Shown piece after piece: positions 12,676 to 22,082 of a stretch of 64,000 bases of DNA (within the stretch, counting starts at the first letter, position 1; each line of letters begins with the position of its first letter). The notes beneath the pieces were generated by a model. It searched no databases, had not been told where the DNA came from, and saw only the letters and a list, made by a program, of their open reading frames with translations. Both the position numbers and the translations under genes were made by a program. Source of the DNA: Candidatus Kinetoplastibacterium desouzaii TCC079E (GTDB lineage: Bacteria > Pseudomonadota > Gammaproteobacteria > Burkholderiales > Burkholderiaceae_B); contig NC_020294.1 in NCBI RefSeq assembly GCF_000340795.1, positions 496,001 to 560,000 on the forward strand. The letters are read 5' to 3'.

Positions 12676-13200
12676 ATGAAAAAAAATATATTATTGACAA
12701 TATTTGTTCTAATAAACATTGCTTCTTGCTGTATACATGAAAAACCAACAAGTTTTAAACAAAATTTTCAACAAATAGACCTAAGACAAAAAATAAAAAA
12801 AATAAACTCAAATAACAAAAACAAAAGATCTATATTATTTGTTATGGAAGCATTGAAACAATTAAATCGACCTTACAAACATGGAGGACACTCACCACAA
12901 ACAGGATTTGATTGTAGTGGTTTAATTGTTTATTGTGCTAAAAATTCTTTAAATATCTCAATACCAAGAGTGACAAAAGATATTATCAAACTAGGAAAAA
13001 ATATAAATCGCAAAAAACTACAACCAGGAGATTTAATATTTTTTCAAATAAATTCAAAGAATCAAATACATGTTGGAATATATTTTATAGACGAATTATT
13101 TATTCATGCTCCTACTACTGGTAAAAAAGTAAGAATAGATAACATAAATAATCCTTATTGGAAAAAACATTACAAAACAGCAAAAAGAATTATTTATTAA
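12676..13200 (+). CDS. NlpC/P60 family lipoprotein, putative murein endopeptidase
   Basis: A 174-residue lipoprotein. The N terminus has Lys residues, a hydrophobic core and a lipobox INIASC with the lipidated Cys at about 18. The NlpC/P60 domain (about 60-174) carries the nucleophile Cys in TGFDCSGLIVY, the catalytic His in IHVGIYF, and a third polar residue in LFIHAPTTGKKV. Such proteins (MepS/NlpC) cut the D-Glu to diaminopimelate or cross-link bonds in peptidoglycan, here probably from the outer-membrane inner face. The gene is convergent with lptF. Its retention argues that some peptidoglycan remodelling remains. Confidence 0.88.
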   Translation: MKKNILLTIFVLINIASCCIHEKPTSFKQNFQQIDLRQKIKKINSNNKNKRSILFVMEALKQLNRPYKHGGHSPQTGFDCSGLIVYCAKNSLNISIPRVTKDIIKLGKNINRKKLQPGDLIFFQINSKNQIHVGIYFIDELFIHAPTTGKKVRIDNINNPYWKKHYKTAKRIIY

Positions 13201-13225
13201 TAATAAATAATTTTTGCTAAAAAAG

Positions 13226-13252
13226 ATTAGAAATCCTTATGTTTTTTCTAAT
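13226..13252. terminator. weak hairpin between convergent NlpC/P60 gene and lptF
   Basis: An 8-bp stem (13226-13233 with 13245-13252) is flanked by an A run on the left and contains a T run. It lies between two convergent stop codons and would suit a bidirectional terminator, though it is all A/T except one pair. Confidence 0.4.
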
Positions 13253-13263
13253 AAATATATTGA

Positions 13264-14313
13264 TTAAAAAAATAATAAATGAGGATAAATTAAAGATTCG
13301 TATATATCTAACTGTTCTTTAATAACCAAAGATTGACATAAACCTATCATATTTATATAAAACAAACCAAGTAACATAGATATTAAAATATAATTAAATT
13401 TACCATCATATTTAGTACATAAAACACCTAATGATATACCCAAAAAAGCTAAATTTAATGTTGCTATAGGAATAGAAATACGCCATATAATATAAGACCA
13501 AGAAACTCTATCTCCATTAGAAAACAATGAACTAGTAGAATATCCTTTTAATACCTTTTTATTAATAAAATTCTCATTTCTAGTTCTCACACTATTTAAA
13601 TGGTCCAAATATAAAATGCATTTCTCAGAACTAAATGATTTCATGACTAAATTATTAATACTAAAATCATTTCTACTAACATGATTCATCACTATAACCT
13701 GTTCATTATCTGATGACGTCGTTAATTCTAAAGATTCTGCTGTTATAATAGTCAATTCATTATCATTTATTAAAAAATTAATAAAAACATTATTAAATGT
13801 TTTATTAATCTGATTATTACTATCAGAATAAAATGTTAATTTGTTATTATAATATGGTTCTATAAAATGACCTTTGGAAAGATTATATGAATTAAAATTA
13901 CGCAAATACGAATCACGACTATTATCTATAATATTAGATGCTATTGGAGATAAGAAAAAAGAAAAAACCAACACAATTATAGATATAGGAAATGAAATCT
14001 GGAAAACCGGACTAAACCAATCTTTTAATGATAAACCACTAGAAAACCAAATAATCATCTCTAAATCTTTAAAACAACGCGCTATAGTACTCACAATAGC
14101 CATAAATAAAGAAATAGATAAAAGAACTGGTAATGATGTTATAACAGACAGTATCGATATTAGACAAACAACATTTATAGGAAAATTTCTCAAAAAAGAG
14201 TCTCCTAAAATCCTTACAACAATTATGCTAAACCAGACCATAACTAGAACAAATAAGACAAGTACAAAACGCTTATAAATTTCACTAATAATTGATTTTT
14301 GAAATATTGACAT
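13264..14313 (-). CDS. lptF: LPS export ABC transporter permease LptF
   Basis: A 349-residue YjgP/YjgQ-family permease. N-terminal helices at about 15-35, 45-75 and 98-120 are followed by a periplasmic beta-rich domain (about 125-265) and C-terminal helices (about 270-345). The opening FQKSIISEIYKRFVLVLFV is typical of LptF. With LptG and LptB it extracts lipopolysaccharide from the inner membrane. In relatives lptG follows lptF directly; here the next gene downstream is an unrelated convergent lipoprotein gene, so lptG is not adjacent. The start is at the ATG at 14313. Confidence 0.87.
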   Translation of the reverse strand: MSIFQKSIISEIYKRFVLVLFVLVMVWFSIIVVRILGDSFLRNFPINVVCLISILSVITSLPVLLSISLFMAIVSTIARCFKDLEMIIWFSSGLSLKDWFSPVFQISFPISIIVLVFSFFLSPIASNIIDNSRDSYLRNFNSYNLSKGHFIEPYYNNKLTFYSDSNNQINKTFNNVFINFLINDNELTIITAESLELTTSSDNEQVIVMNHVSRNDFSINNLVMKSFSSEKCILYLDHLNSVRTRNENFINKKVLKGYSTSSLFSNGDRVSWSYIIWRISIPIATLNLAFLGISLGVLCTKYDGKFNYILISMLLGLFYINMIGLCQSLVIKEQLDIYESLIYPHLLFF

Positions 14314-14365
14314 GTGAATATAAAAATAATATATGATAAATTTATTCTTATCTTAAAACTATTAC

Positions 14366-14369
14366 GGAA
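14366..14369 (+). promoter_or_regulatory. ribosome-binding site supporting the pepA start at 14375
   Basis: GGAA at 14366-14369 lies five bases ahead of the ATG at 14375. It is the only Shine-Dalgarno-like sequence in the short lptF-pepA gap, and it favours this ATG over the GTG at 14314. Confidence 0.5.
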
Positions 14370-14374
14370 TCATT

Positions 14375-15876
14375 ATGGAATTTTTTATAGAAAAAAAGAA
14401 GTTAACCTTTCTACTATAAATGTTGATGTTATAGGATTGGGAGTGTATAGCAATGGAATTCTTAGTCCTTCAACTGAAAAAATTAATAACATAAGTGGTA
14501 ATTTTTTAAAAAACGTATTAAATGAATTTAAAGCTAAAACAGGAGATTCTATAGTTCTATACAATGTCCCTAATATCAAAGCAAAGAAAATTATTTTAAT
14601 AGGCCTAGGCGAAACTAATGATCAAACGATTGAAACACATATAAAAGCAGAAGAATCTTTTATTTCAAGTTGTATAAAATTACAAGCCAAAGAATGTATA
14701 TCTACTCTTACAGAAAACAACATAAAAAATATTGATAATCTTTTGTTAATAAAAAATGCAATAATTGCAGCCAATAATTCCTTATACAAGTATACTTTAA
14801 CTCTAAAAGATCATAAAGAAATATCAAATATAAAAAAAATAATATTTACAACTCAAATACAAAATGAAAATAGTATTCAAAGAACATTGTTAGAAGCTAC
14901 AGCAATATCATCTGGAATAAATCTAGCAAAAGAATTAGGAAATTTACCTAGCAATATATGCACCCCAACATATTTAGCAAATGAAGCAATCAAATTAGAA
15001 AAAGAATTTAAAAACATAAAAGTTAACGTATTAAATATAGAAGAAGTACAAAAACTAGGCATGAGATCATTTATCTCTGTATCAAAAGGATCTGATGAAC
15101 CATTAAAATTTATAGAAATAGCACATACTTATAATGGTGTACAAACAGAACCAGAGCAAAAAACAATTGTAATTATTGGTAAAGGTATAACTTTTGATTC
15201 TGGAGGAATCTCTCTAAAACCTTCATCTTCTATGGAAGAAATGAAATATGATATGTGCGGAGCCGCAGCCACATTAGGAATAATGAAATCTATAGCGAAA
15301 TTAAACCTAAAGCAAAAAATTATAGCTTTAATACCTGCTTGCGAAAATATGCCTAGTGGGAAAGCAAACAAACCCGGTGATGTAATAGAAAGTATGTCTG
15401 GGAAAACCATAGAAATATTAAATACAGATGCGGAAGGTAGACTTATACTATGTGATGCTTTAACTTATGCAGAAAAAGAAGACCCATATCTAGTAATAGA
15501 CCTAGCCACATTAACTGGAGCCTGTGTAGTAGCTTTAGGAGATTATAGAACTGCTCTTTTCTCTAATGATGAAAAAATATCTAACCTGTTCAATATGGCC
15601 AGTGAAAAAATATTAGATTACGTTTGGAAAATGCCTTTAGATGATCATTATAAAAAACAATTAAAATCTAATTTTGCAGATATTGCTAATACAGGAGGAT
15701 CATCAGCTGGTTCAATAACAGCCGCTTGTTTCTTATCAGAATTTATTGGAAAATACAAATGGGTTCATTTAGATATAGCTGGAACAGCATGGAACAAAGG
15801 AATAATTAAAGGAGCAACTGGTAGACCAGTAGCTCTAGTCAGTCAGTTTTTAATAGATCAAGAAAATGAAAGTTAG
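14375..15876 (+). CDS. pepA: leucyl aminopeptidase PepA, with apparent -1 base in a poly-A tract near the start
   Basis: An M17 cytosol aminopeptidase that removes N-terminal residues using two divalent metals. The C-terminal catalytic domain has VIIGKGITFDSGGISLKP, DMCGAAATLG, the NTDAEGRLILCDAL signature (about residue 350), and the C-terminal GATGRPVALVSQFL. The long frame is open from a GTG at 14314, but that would add about 30 unconserved residues starting one base beyond the divergent lptF. The conserved start is MEFFIEKK at the ATG at 14375, with GGAA ahead of it. This is in another frame, joining the main frame if the seven-A tract at 14391-14397 had eight A. The corrected protein is 500 residues, the family length. 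It overlaps holC by 11 bases. Confidence 0.88.
14391..14397 (+). other. A7 tract at the pepA frame junction
   Basis: Seven consecutive A separate the conserved PepA start (frame of 14375) from the rest of the gene (frame of 14314). Adding one A restores a single 500-residue frame. Slippage of RNA polymerase on such tracts is known in AT-rich endosymbionts, but a sequencing or assembly error would look the same. Confidence 0.6.
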
Positions 15877-16315
15877 TTTTGTTTTTGGAGTAAAAGACAA
15901 ATTAATAAGTGCATGCCATATAGTCCATAAGAATTTTATGACAAACAAAATAATCTTGATTATTTGTGATGATAATAATATTTCTAAGTTAGATAAATTA
16001 TTATGGACTTTTAATGATGTTTCTTTCATACCACATAATATTTTAGAATATGAGAAACCAAATAAAACCCCTGTAATTCTTGCAAAGCAAAGCATACTAA
16101 GTGTAGAATATATTGACAAAGAGTTTTCTGATAAAATATCATTAGTAATAAATTTATCAAATAATTACACACCTAATTGTGACAAAATCAATCATGTGAT
16201 AGAAATAGTTTCAGAAGATGAAAAAGATCGCTTAGAAGCTCGTAATAGATGGCGTTTCTATAAACAAATAGGCTATCAAGTAGCTGGGATACCATCAAAA
16301 ATTTCTATTGCGTGA
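15866..16315 (+). CDS. holC: DNA polymerase III chi subunit
   Basis: A 149-residue HolC-family protein. The N-terminal KVSFVFGVKDKLISACHIVHK matches the chi subunit start. LDKLLWTFNDVSFIPH corresponds to the conserved W-x-F-x-FIPH motif, and the C-terminal DRLEARNRWRFYKQIGYQV is also typical. Chi bridges single-stranded-DNA-binding protein and the clamp loader. The ATG lies inside the last codons of pepA (11-base overlap), a common pepA-holC arrangement implying translational coupling. Confidence 0.9.
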   Translation: MKVSFVFGVKDKLISACHIVHKNFMTNKIILIICDDNNISKLDKLLWTFNDVSFIPHNILEYEKPNKTPVILAKQSILSVEYIDKEFSDKISLVINLSNNYTPNCDKINHVIEIVSEDEKDRLEARNRWRFYKQIGYQVAGIPSKISIA

Positions 16316-16411
16316 TTTTAAATTCAGAATATAGATAAATTTATGAATTTTAGAAATTATTAGAATTAAAACTATATAAATAATATAACTACTAACTATT
16401 AGGAGTTACGT

Positions 16412-17122
16412 ATGAATGATTACCAATACTCTAGATTTGATAACAATGATAATATCGCAATAAAAAGGAAACTATCAGTAAGAAATAAAGTATTAAGAAA
16501 TACTTATTTTCTCTTAGCTATCTCTTTAATCCCAACTGTATTAGGGGCAACATTTGGAATAGTATCTGGATTAAATTATGGAATGTTATCTAATCCTGGA
16601 TTATCAGCTATAATTTTTTTTATAGGATCATTTTCCCTAATGTTTTCTATAGAAAAAAATAAAAATAATAGTTTTGGCGTATTATTCTTATTATTATTCA
16701 CGTTCTTTATGGGTATAATGCTATCAAGATTGCTAGGAATAATAATAGGAATGCATAATGGATCTCAAATAATATCTTTAGCTTTTGGTGGAACAGCTGC
16801 TGTTTTTGGCTTCATGAATATAATAGCCTCAACTATAAAAAGAGATTTATCTAATGTAGAAAAGTTTATGTCTATTGGATCTATTGTTTTATTATTTGCT
16901 ATAGTGGCAAATATGTTTATACAAATGAGCTCACTTACATTAACTATATGTATGCTTTCCATAGTTATATTTTCTTCTTTTATGTTAATAGACATACATC
17001 GCATCATTAATAATGGCGAAACAAATTATATATCAGCAACATTAGCGTTATATTTGGACATATATAACGTATTTAGCAATCTTCTCGTTATCTTAGGTTT
17101 ATTTAATAATAATAGAGATTAA
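16412..17122 (+). CDS. Bax inhibitor-1/YccA family membrane protein
   Basis: A 236-residue protein with about seven hydrophobic segments (near residues 27-50, 59-76, 86-108, 115-136, 151-172, 176-196 and 207-230). The N terminus QYSRFDNNDNIAIKRKLSVRNKVLRNTYFLL and the C-terminal NLYLDIYNVF-like segment (LALYLDIYNVFSNLL) match bacterial BI-1/YccA proteins, which bind FtsH or act as calcium-leak channels. A good AGGAG ribosome-binding site precedes the ATG by six bases. The family is clear, the precise role is not. Confidence 0.87.
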   Translation: MNDYQYSRFDNNDNIAIKRKLSVRNKVLRNTYFLLAISLIPTVLGATFGIVSGLNYGMLSNPGLSAIIFFIGSFSLMFSIEKNKNNSFGVLFLLLFTFFMGIMLSRLLGIIIGMHNGSQIISLAFGGTAAVFGFMNIIASTIKRDLSNVEKFMSIGSIVLLFAIVANMFIQMSSLTLTICMLSIVIFSSFMLIDIHRIINNGETNYISATLALYLDIYNVFSNLLVILGLFNNNRD

Positions 17123-17130
17123 TTAAATTC

Positions 17131-17163
17131 TTAACAAGAATCCTTTAACCGGGTTCTTGTTAA
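17131..17163. terminator. bidirectional terminator between the BI-1 gene and recO
   Basis: A perfect 10-bp stem (17131-17140 with 17154-17163) is extended by TCC/GGG wobble pairing around a seven-base loop, between convergent stop codons. Its right arm overlaps the recO stop. Confidence 0.78.
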
Positions 17164-17765
17164 TATATAAAGTAACGCAAATCTTTTAAAATTTTCTTAG
17201 TATATAAAATCTTACCATATAAATTATTATCTATCCTCTTACTAAGGATTTGTCTAATAATAGGTTCTTGCTGTTTGTTTTCAAAATCTGGTTCTTGTCC
17301 ATCAATTCCATAGCCTATTTCTTTAAGTAAAAACCACTCAAAACGCCTCAAAATACTAGATACAATAACATTGTTAATATTACACTTGCTTAAACCAAAC
17401 AAAGCATTATCATATGCATCAAACAAATTAGCATGAGGATCCTCTTTTGGTAAGAAAGATAGTATCAATTCATTTAAATACCAAGATGGCATTAAAAATT
17501 CACTAGGCATTGATATTATTTGACTTATTTCAGCTTTAACTAAATTTTTCATTTCAGTATTACCACTCCATGTCAATACTAATGGACTAAATTTAGAAAG
17601 CACTGGACGAAGTTGAGAATATGGTCTTTTAGCTCCTTTAGCAACCATACTTAAACAACCAAAATTACGCGAAAAAACCTTAACTATTAAAGAAGTTTCT
17701 TTCCACGAAAAACTATGCAATATATAACAAATATCTTCTTTGAAGCGAGAATTCTTATTACTCAT
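17160..17765 (-). CDS. recO: DNA repair protein RecO
   Basis: A 201-residue RecO. The N-terminal OB-fold contains SFSWKETSLIVKVFSRNFGCLSMVAKGAKRP and the partner helix region includes SWYLNELIL. RecO anneals SSB-coated DNA and loads RecA with RecR. It is somewhat shorter than the usual ~240 residues, the loss being toward the C terminus where many RecO proteins carry a zinc motif not seen here. It overlaps era by 8 bases as the last gene of the classical lepA-lepB-rnc-era-recO run. Confidence 0.88.
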   Translation of the reverse strand: MSNKNSRFKEDICYILHSFSWKETSLIVKVFSRNFGCLSMVAKGAKRPYSQLRPVLSKFSPLVLTWSGNTEMKNLVKAEISQIISMPSEFLMPSWYLNELILSFLPKEDPHANLFDAYDNALFGLSKCNINNVIVSSILRRFEWFLLKEIGYGIDGQEPDFENKQQEPIIRQILSKRIDNNLYGKILYTKKILKDLRYFIY

Positions 17766-18648
17766 AACCTAAATTAGTTAATAAAGATCTATCATTGATC
17801 CATTTCTTTTTAACTTTTATATATACTTCTAAATAAATCTTCTTATTTAAAAAATTCTCAATGTCTTGTCTTGATTCAGTTGCAATACGTTTCATCTTTT
17901 CTCCCTTATGACCTAAGAGAATTGCTTTATGTGTATTACTTCTTACAAAAACACAAATAGATAAATAACAACTATTATTCTTTTCTTCCCATTTCTCTAC
18001 AAGAGTAGTACATTCATATGGAATCTCATTACCAGTAAGTCTAAAAATTTTTTCTCTTAGAATCTCTGAAACAAAAAAAGAACTAGATCTATCTGTAAGA
18101 TAGTCATCATTAAATATTTTATTTCTTATAGGCAAATAAGAAGATATTTCATTTAATAAATAATCTATTTGATTGTTCCTTAACGCACTAATAGGAACAA
18201 ATGCTTTATAATTATAAATTTTCATTAAATTAGAAATAAAAGGCAATAAAGAATTTTTATCTTTTATTAAATCTATCTTATTCAGTACAAGAATTACTAT
18301 TTTAGAATCAGGTATTATTTCTAATAATTTAGAATCATCTTCTATCCATTTACCAGCTTCAATAACATGCAATATTATATCTACATCAAGAAGCTCTTGA
18401 GAAACTACTCTATTCATCATTCGGTTTAAAGTACTTAGATATTTCAATTGAAACCCTGGAGTATCTATAAAAACAAACTGTCTATTCTCTTGTGTTAATA
18501 CACCTTTTATTCTATGTCTAGTAGTTTGAGATTTTCTGGAAACGATAGATAACTTCTCTCCTATTAAAGAATTACTTAAGGTTGATTTACCAACATTAGG
18601 ACGACCAACAATAGCAATAAACCCTGCTCGATAATTATGATTATTCAT
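17758..18648 (-). CDS. era: GTPase Era
   Basis: A 296-residue GTPase that binds the 3' end of 16S rRNA during small-subunit maturation. G1 is GRPNVGKSTLSN (about 15-26), G3 is DTPG (about 62-65), G4 is NKID (about 122-125), and a C-terminal KH domain is recognisable by AILLGHKGEKMKRIATESRQDIENFL (residues about 243-268). Full length. It lies between rnc and recO, with 21 bases to rnc. Confidence 0.96.
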   Translation of the reverse strand: MNNHNYRAGFIAIVGRPNVGKSTLSNSLIGEKLSIVSRKSQTTRHRIKGVLTQENRQFVFIDTPGFQLKYLSTLNRMMNRVVSQELLDVDIILHVIEAGKWIEDDSKLLEIIPDSKIVILVLNKIDLIKDKNSLLPFISNLMKIYNYKAFVPISALRNNQIDYLLNEISSYLPIRNKIFNDDYLTDRSSSFFVSEILREKIFRLTGNEIPYECTTLVEKWEEKNNSCYLSICVFVRSNTHKAILLGHKGEKMKRIATESRQDIENFLNKKIYLEVYIKVKKKWINDRSLLTNLGYE

Positions 18649-18669
18649 TTTTAAGAAATTTGAATGTGT

Positions 18670-19362
18670 TTATTTTTTTAAATTAGTAAAATCTAATTTA
18701 AAAAGTAGTTCTAAAGCCTTCTTTGCTGCTGATTGCTCAGCAGAACGTCTTGTTTCCCCAAAAGATTTGGTTTTTATATTTAAATCTGGTATACAACAAT
18801 CTATTTCAAAAGTTTGGCTATGAGCAAGACCATTAGTGCGCACAATTATATACGAAGGAAGACACATGTGTTTAGATTGCAAGAATTCTTGCAATAAACT
18901 TTTAGAATCCTTTCCCATAGTACCTAAATCTAAATTATCTATTAAACTAGAATAATGGTAATCAATTATATTCTTGCAAACATCAAAACCAGAATCTTGG
19001 AAAATGGCACCAAATATTGCTTCAATACAATCTGCTAAAATAGAAGGACGGTTAGAACCACCACTTTTTATTTCACCATCTCCTAATCTTAAATATCTTG
19101 ATATATCTAATTTAATAGCAATTTTTGCTAAAGAATTTTGCTGTACTAAAGAAGCTCTTAATCTAGAAAGACCTCCTTCATCTATATGAGAAAATCTTTC
19201 AAACAATATGATCGTTATCGAAGAATTTAGAATTGAATCACCGAGAAATTCTAACCTCTCATTATGATTGGCGCTATAACTACGATGAGTTAGCGCTAAT
19301 TCCAATAAAGAGATATTATTAAAAGAATATTTTAAACTATTTTCTAGCTTGAAAAATGACAT
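18670..19362 (-). CDS. rnc: ribonuclease III
   Basis: A 230-residue RNase III. The catalytic signature NERLEFLGDSIL (about 34-45) and the second acidic cluster in ADCIEAIFGAIF (about 110-121) supply the metal ligands. A double-stranded RNA-binding domain follows (about 155-225) with the C-terminal SAAKKALELLF helix. It processes rRNA precursors and structured mRNAs. It is in the lepB-rnc-era operon, five bases downstream of the lepB stop relationship on the minus strand. Confidence 0.96.
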   Translation of the reverse strand: MSFFKLENSLKYSFNNISLLELALTHRSYSANHNERLEFLGDSILNSSITIILFERFSHIDEGGLSRLRASLVQQNSLAKIAIKLDISRYLRLGDGEIKSGGSNRPSILADCIEAIFGAIFQDSGFDVCKNIIDYHYSSLIDNLDLGTMGKDSKSLLQEFLQSKHMCLPSYIIVRTNGLAHSQTFEIDCCIPDLNIKTKSFGETRRSAEQSAAKKALELLFKLDFTNLKK

Positions 19363-19367
19363 AATAA

Positions 19368-20216
19368 CTAATTTAAAAAGCCTATTCTACTAATCTCGCT
19401 AAAATTCATCCATATAAAAAAAGCTTTACCAACAATATTTTTTTCTGGAACAAATCCCCAATATCTACTATCAAAGCTATTATCTCTATTATCACCCATT
19501 ACAAAATAATAACCAGAAGGAACTTTACAAATTAATCCTATACCATCATTATAATATTTGAAATTATTAAAATTAGGAAAAATATAAGAAGGTTTAAAAT
19601 TATTAATAACACCATTATAAAATAAAATATCATGTTCTTTATTATTAATAATTTCTTTATATAAAGTTCCTATCAACATAGAATCATAATCATAGTAAAT
19701 AGATTTCTTTTCATTAACTACCTCTATATCATTTATAATTAATTTTTTATTATAGTAGGTTATAACATCACCAGGTTTCCCTATTATACGTTTTATATAA
19801 TCAATTCTATATGAAACTGGATCATGGAATACTATTACATCACCTCTTTGGGGATCTTTAAATTTAATTAAGCTATAATCTATAATTGGCAACTTTAAAC
19901 CATAAGTAAATTTATTTACCAATATAAAATCACCAGACTTTAGAGTTGGTAACATAGATCCGGAAGGTATTCTAAATGGCTCTAAAAAGAAAGATCTTAA
20001 TAAAAAAACCAATAAAATAACTGGGAAGAAAGTAAAAGCAATATCTACTAACCATGGCCTGTTATTACTAATAACTCTTGAGTGTTTTGATAAAGATTCT
20101 GAATCTGAAACATATAATCTATCACGATTCTTACGTAGAAATATTATTTCCAACAAACATATAAATCCAGCAATTAATAATATAGAAAACAAAACAATAG
20201 AAAAATATCTACTCAT
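19368..20216 (-). CDS. lepB: signal peptidase I
   Basis: A 282-residue inner-membrane serine protease that releases Sec and Tat signal peptides. Two N-terminal membrane helices (about 4-26 and 58-77) precede the catalytic domain. Box B has the nucleophile in RIPSGSMLPTL (Ser about 92), box D has the general-base Lys in DYIKRIIGKPGD (about 145), and box E is MGDNRDNSFDSRYWG. Typical size for betaproteobacteria. It lies between lepA and rnc with six-base spacers. Confidence 0.95.
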   Translation of the reverse strand: MSRYFSIVLFSILLIAGFICLLEIIFLRKNRDRLYVSDSESLSKHSRVISNNRPWLVDIAFTFFPVILLVFLLRSFFLEPFRIPSGSMLPTLKSGDFILVNKFTYGLKLPIIDYSLIKFKDPQRGDVIVFHDPVSYRIDYIKRIIGKPGDVITYYNKKLIINDIEVVNEKKSIYYDYDSMLIGTLYKEIINNKEHDILFYNGVINNFKPSYIFPNFNNFKYYNDGIGLICKVPSGYYFVMGDNRDNSFDSRYWGFVPEKNIVGKAFFIWMNFSEISRIGFLN

Positions 20217-20222
20217 AAATTA

Positions 20223-22016
20223 TTATTTATCTTCCACTTTTAGAATAGCTAAAAAAGCCTCTTGTGGTATTTCCACGCTACCAATATTTTTCATTCTTTT
20301 TTTGCCTGTTTTTTGTTTTTCCAATAGCTTTTTTTTCCTACTTATATCCCCACCATAACATTTTGCTAAAACATTCTTTCTTAAAGCTTTCACATTTTCA
20401 CGTGCTATTATTTCTGAACCTATAGCTGCTTGAATAACAACATCATACATTTGCCTAGGAATAATTTCTCTCATCTTGGAAACAATACCCCTAGCTTTAT
20501 GTCTTGATGTAGATCTATGAACTATCATTGACAAAGCGTCAATACAATCACCATTGATCATAATATCAACTTTTACAACATCAGCTGCTTTATAATCTAA
20601 TAATTCGTAATCCATAGAGGCATAACCACGAGAAATAGATTTTAAACGATCAAAAAAATCTAAAACAATTTCAGCAAGAGGAATTTCATAAATTAAATTA
20701 ACTTGTCTGCCATGATAACTCATATCAAGCTGAATTCCTCTTTTATCATTGCATAATGTCATAACAGGACCGACGTAATTATTAGGTAAAAATAAACTAA
20801 CTTTTACTATAGGCTCACGAATTTCCATCAATAAATTCATAGTAGGAATACGAGAAGGACTGTCTATTAAATCTACACTACCATCTTTCTTCTGAACTTC
20901 ATATATAACAGAAGGAGCAGTAGTAATAATATTCATAGCAAATTCTCTTTCTAGTCTTTCTTGGACTATTTCCATATGAAGCAAACCTAAAAAACCACAC
21001 CTAAAGCCAAAACCCAAAGCTTGAGAAACTTCAGGTTCAAATACCAAAGAAGCATCATTTAATTTAAGTTTTTCTAATGAAACCCGTAAATGTTCATAAT
21101 CAGAACTTTCAATAGGATATAGTCCTGCAAAAACTTGAGGTTGCACTATCTTAAATCCTGGTAAAGATGTAGAACAAGGAAAATCTGATCTAGTTATTGT
21201 ATCTCCAACTTTAGCATGCTTCAGATCTTTAATACCAGCAACTACAAATCCTACTTCTCCAGCTGATAAAAATTTTTTTAGTTCAAATTTAGGAGTAAAA
21301 ATACCTACCTGATCACAAATATAATTTGTTTGTGTGGACATAAATGTAATTTTATCTTTTGGTTTCAAAATACCATTAAATATTCTTACTAAAATTACTA
21401 CACCTATATAATTATCAAACCAAGAATCTATAATTAATGCTTGCAGTGGATCATCAATACTACCTTTAGGTGAAGGAATTTTATTTACTATCAACTCTAA
21501 AATTTCTTCTATTCCTATGCCATTTTTTGCACTAGCTAAAACAACGTTACTAGAATCAATACCAATAAAATCCTCAACTTCTTTTATAACAGTCTCTGGA
21601 TCAGACTGAGGAAGATCAATTTTATTCAATACAGGTAGAACCTCAACCCCCAAATCAATTGCAGTATAACAATTAGCAACAGTCTGTGCCTCTACTCCCT
21701 GAGATGCGTCCACAACAAGCAAAGCACCTTCACATGCAGATAAGGAACGACTAACCTCATAAGAAAAATCAACATGACCAGGAGTATCAATCATATTTAA
21801 ATTATATATAAATCCATCGTTAGCTTTATACTGCAGAGCAACTGTTTGCGCCTTAATAGTAATACCACGTTCTTTCTCTATATCCATAGAATCAAGAACT
21901 TGTTCAGACATTTCTCGGTCCAGAAGAGCACCACACTTCTGTATTAAACGATCAGCTAATGTCGACTTCCCATGATCTATGTGAGCAATAATAGAAAAAT
22001 TACGTATAAACTTCAT
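20223..22016 (-). CDS. lepA: elongation factor 4 (LepA), back-translocating GTPase
   Basis: A 597-residue translational GTPase. The start at 22016 ([20 protein letters not shown]) matches the family; an ATG three codons upstream is possible. It shows G1 AHIDHGKST, the switch I segment [11 protein letters not shown]3 DTPGHVDF, G4 [10 protein letters not shown], and the LepA-specific C-terminal domain ending in [18 protein letters not shown]. Full length. It is part of the mucD-lepA-lepB-rnc-era-recO operon. Confidence 0.96.
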   Translation of the reverse strand: MKFIRNFSIIAHIDHGKSTLADRLIQKCGALLDREMSEQVLDSMDIEKERGITIKAQTVALQYKANDGFIYNLNMIDTPGHVDFSYEVSRSLSACEGALLVVDASQGVEAQTVANCYTAIDLGVEVLPVLNKIDLPQSDPETVIKEVEDFIGIDSSNVVLASAKNGIGIEEILELIVNKIPSPKGSIDDPLQALIIDSWFDNYIGVVILVRIFNGILKPKDKITFMSTQTNYICDQVGIFTPKFELKKFLSAGEVGFVVAGIKDLKHAKVGDTITRSDFPCSTSLPGFKIVQPQVFAGLYPIESSDYEHLRVSLEKLKLNDASLVFEPEVSQALGFGFRCGFLGLLHMEIVQERLEREFAMNIITTAPSVIYEVQKKDGSVDLIDSPSRIPTMNLLMEIREPIVKVSLFLPNNYVGPVMTLCNDKRGIQLDMSYHGRQVNLIYEIPLAEIVLDFFDRLKSISRGYASMDYELLDYKAADVVKVDIMINGDCIDALSMIVHRSTSRHKARGIVSKMREIIPRQMYDVVIQAAIGSEIIARENVKALRKNVLAKCYGGDISRKKKLLEKQKTGKKRMKNIGSVEIPQEAFLAILKVEDK

Positions 22017-22082
22017 AAAAAACAACTAAAATAAAAAATAAAATTAATCAAATCTATATAAATATAAACAAACTTATATTAA

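Noticed and set aside
13874-14278. 134-codon plus-strand frame opposite lptF
   Set aside because: Antisense to a clear LptF coding region, K/I/T-rich composition and no family signal.
14314-14374. GTG at 14314 as the true pepA start
   Set aside because: It would add about 30 residues with no match to PepA, and the start would abut the divergent lptF start with no room for a leader. The ATG at 14375 fits better, although it needs a frame correction.
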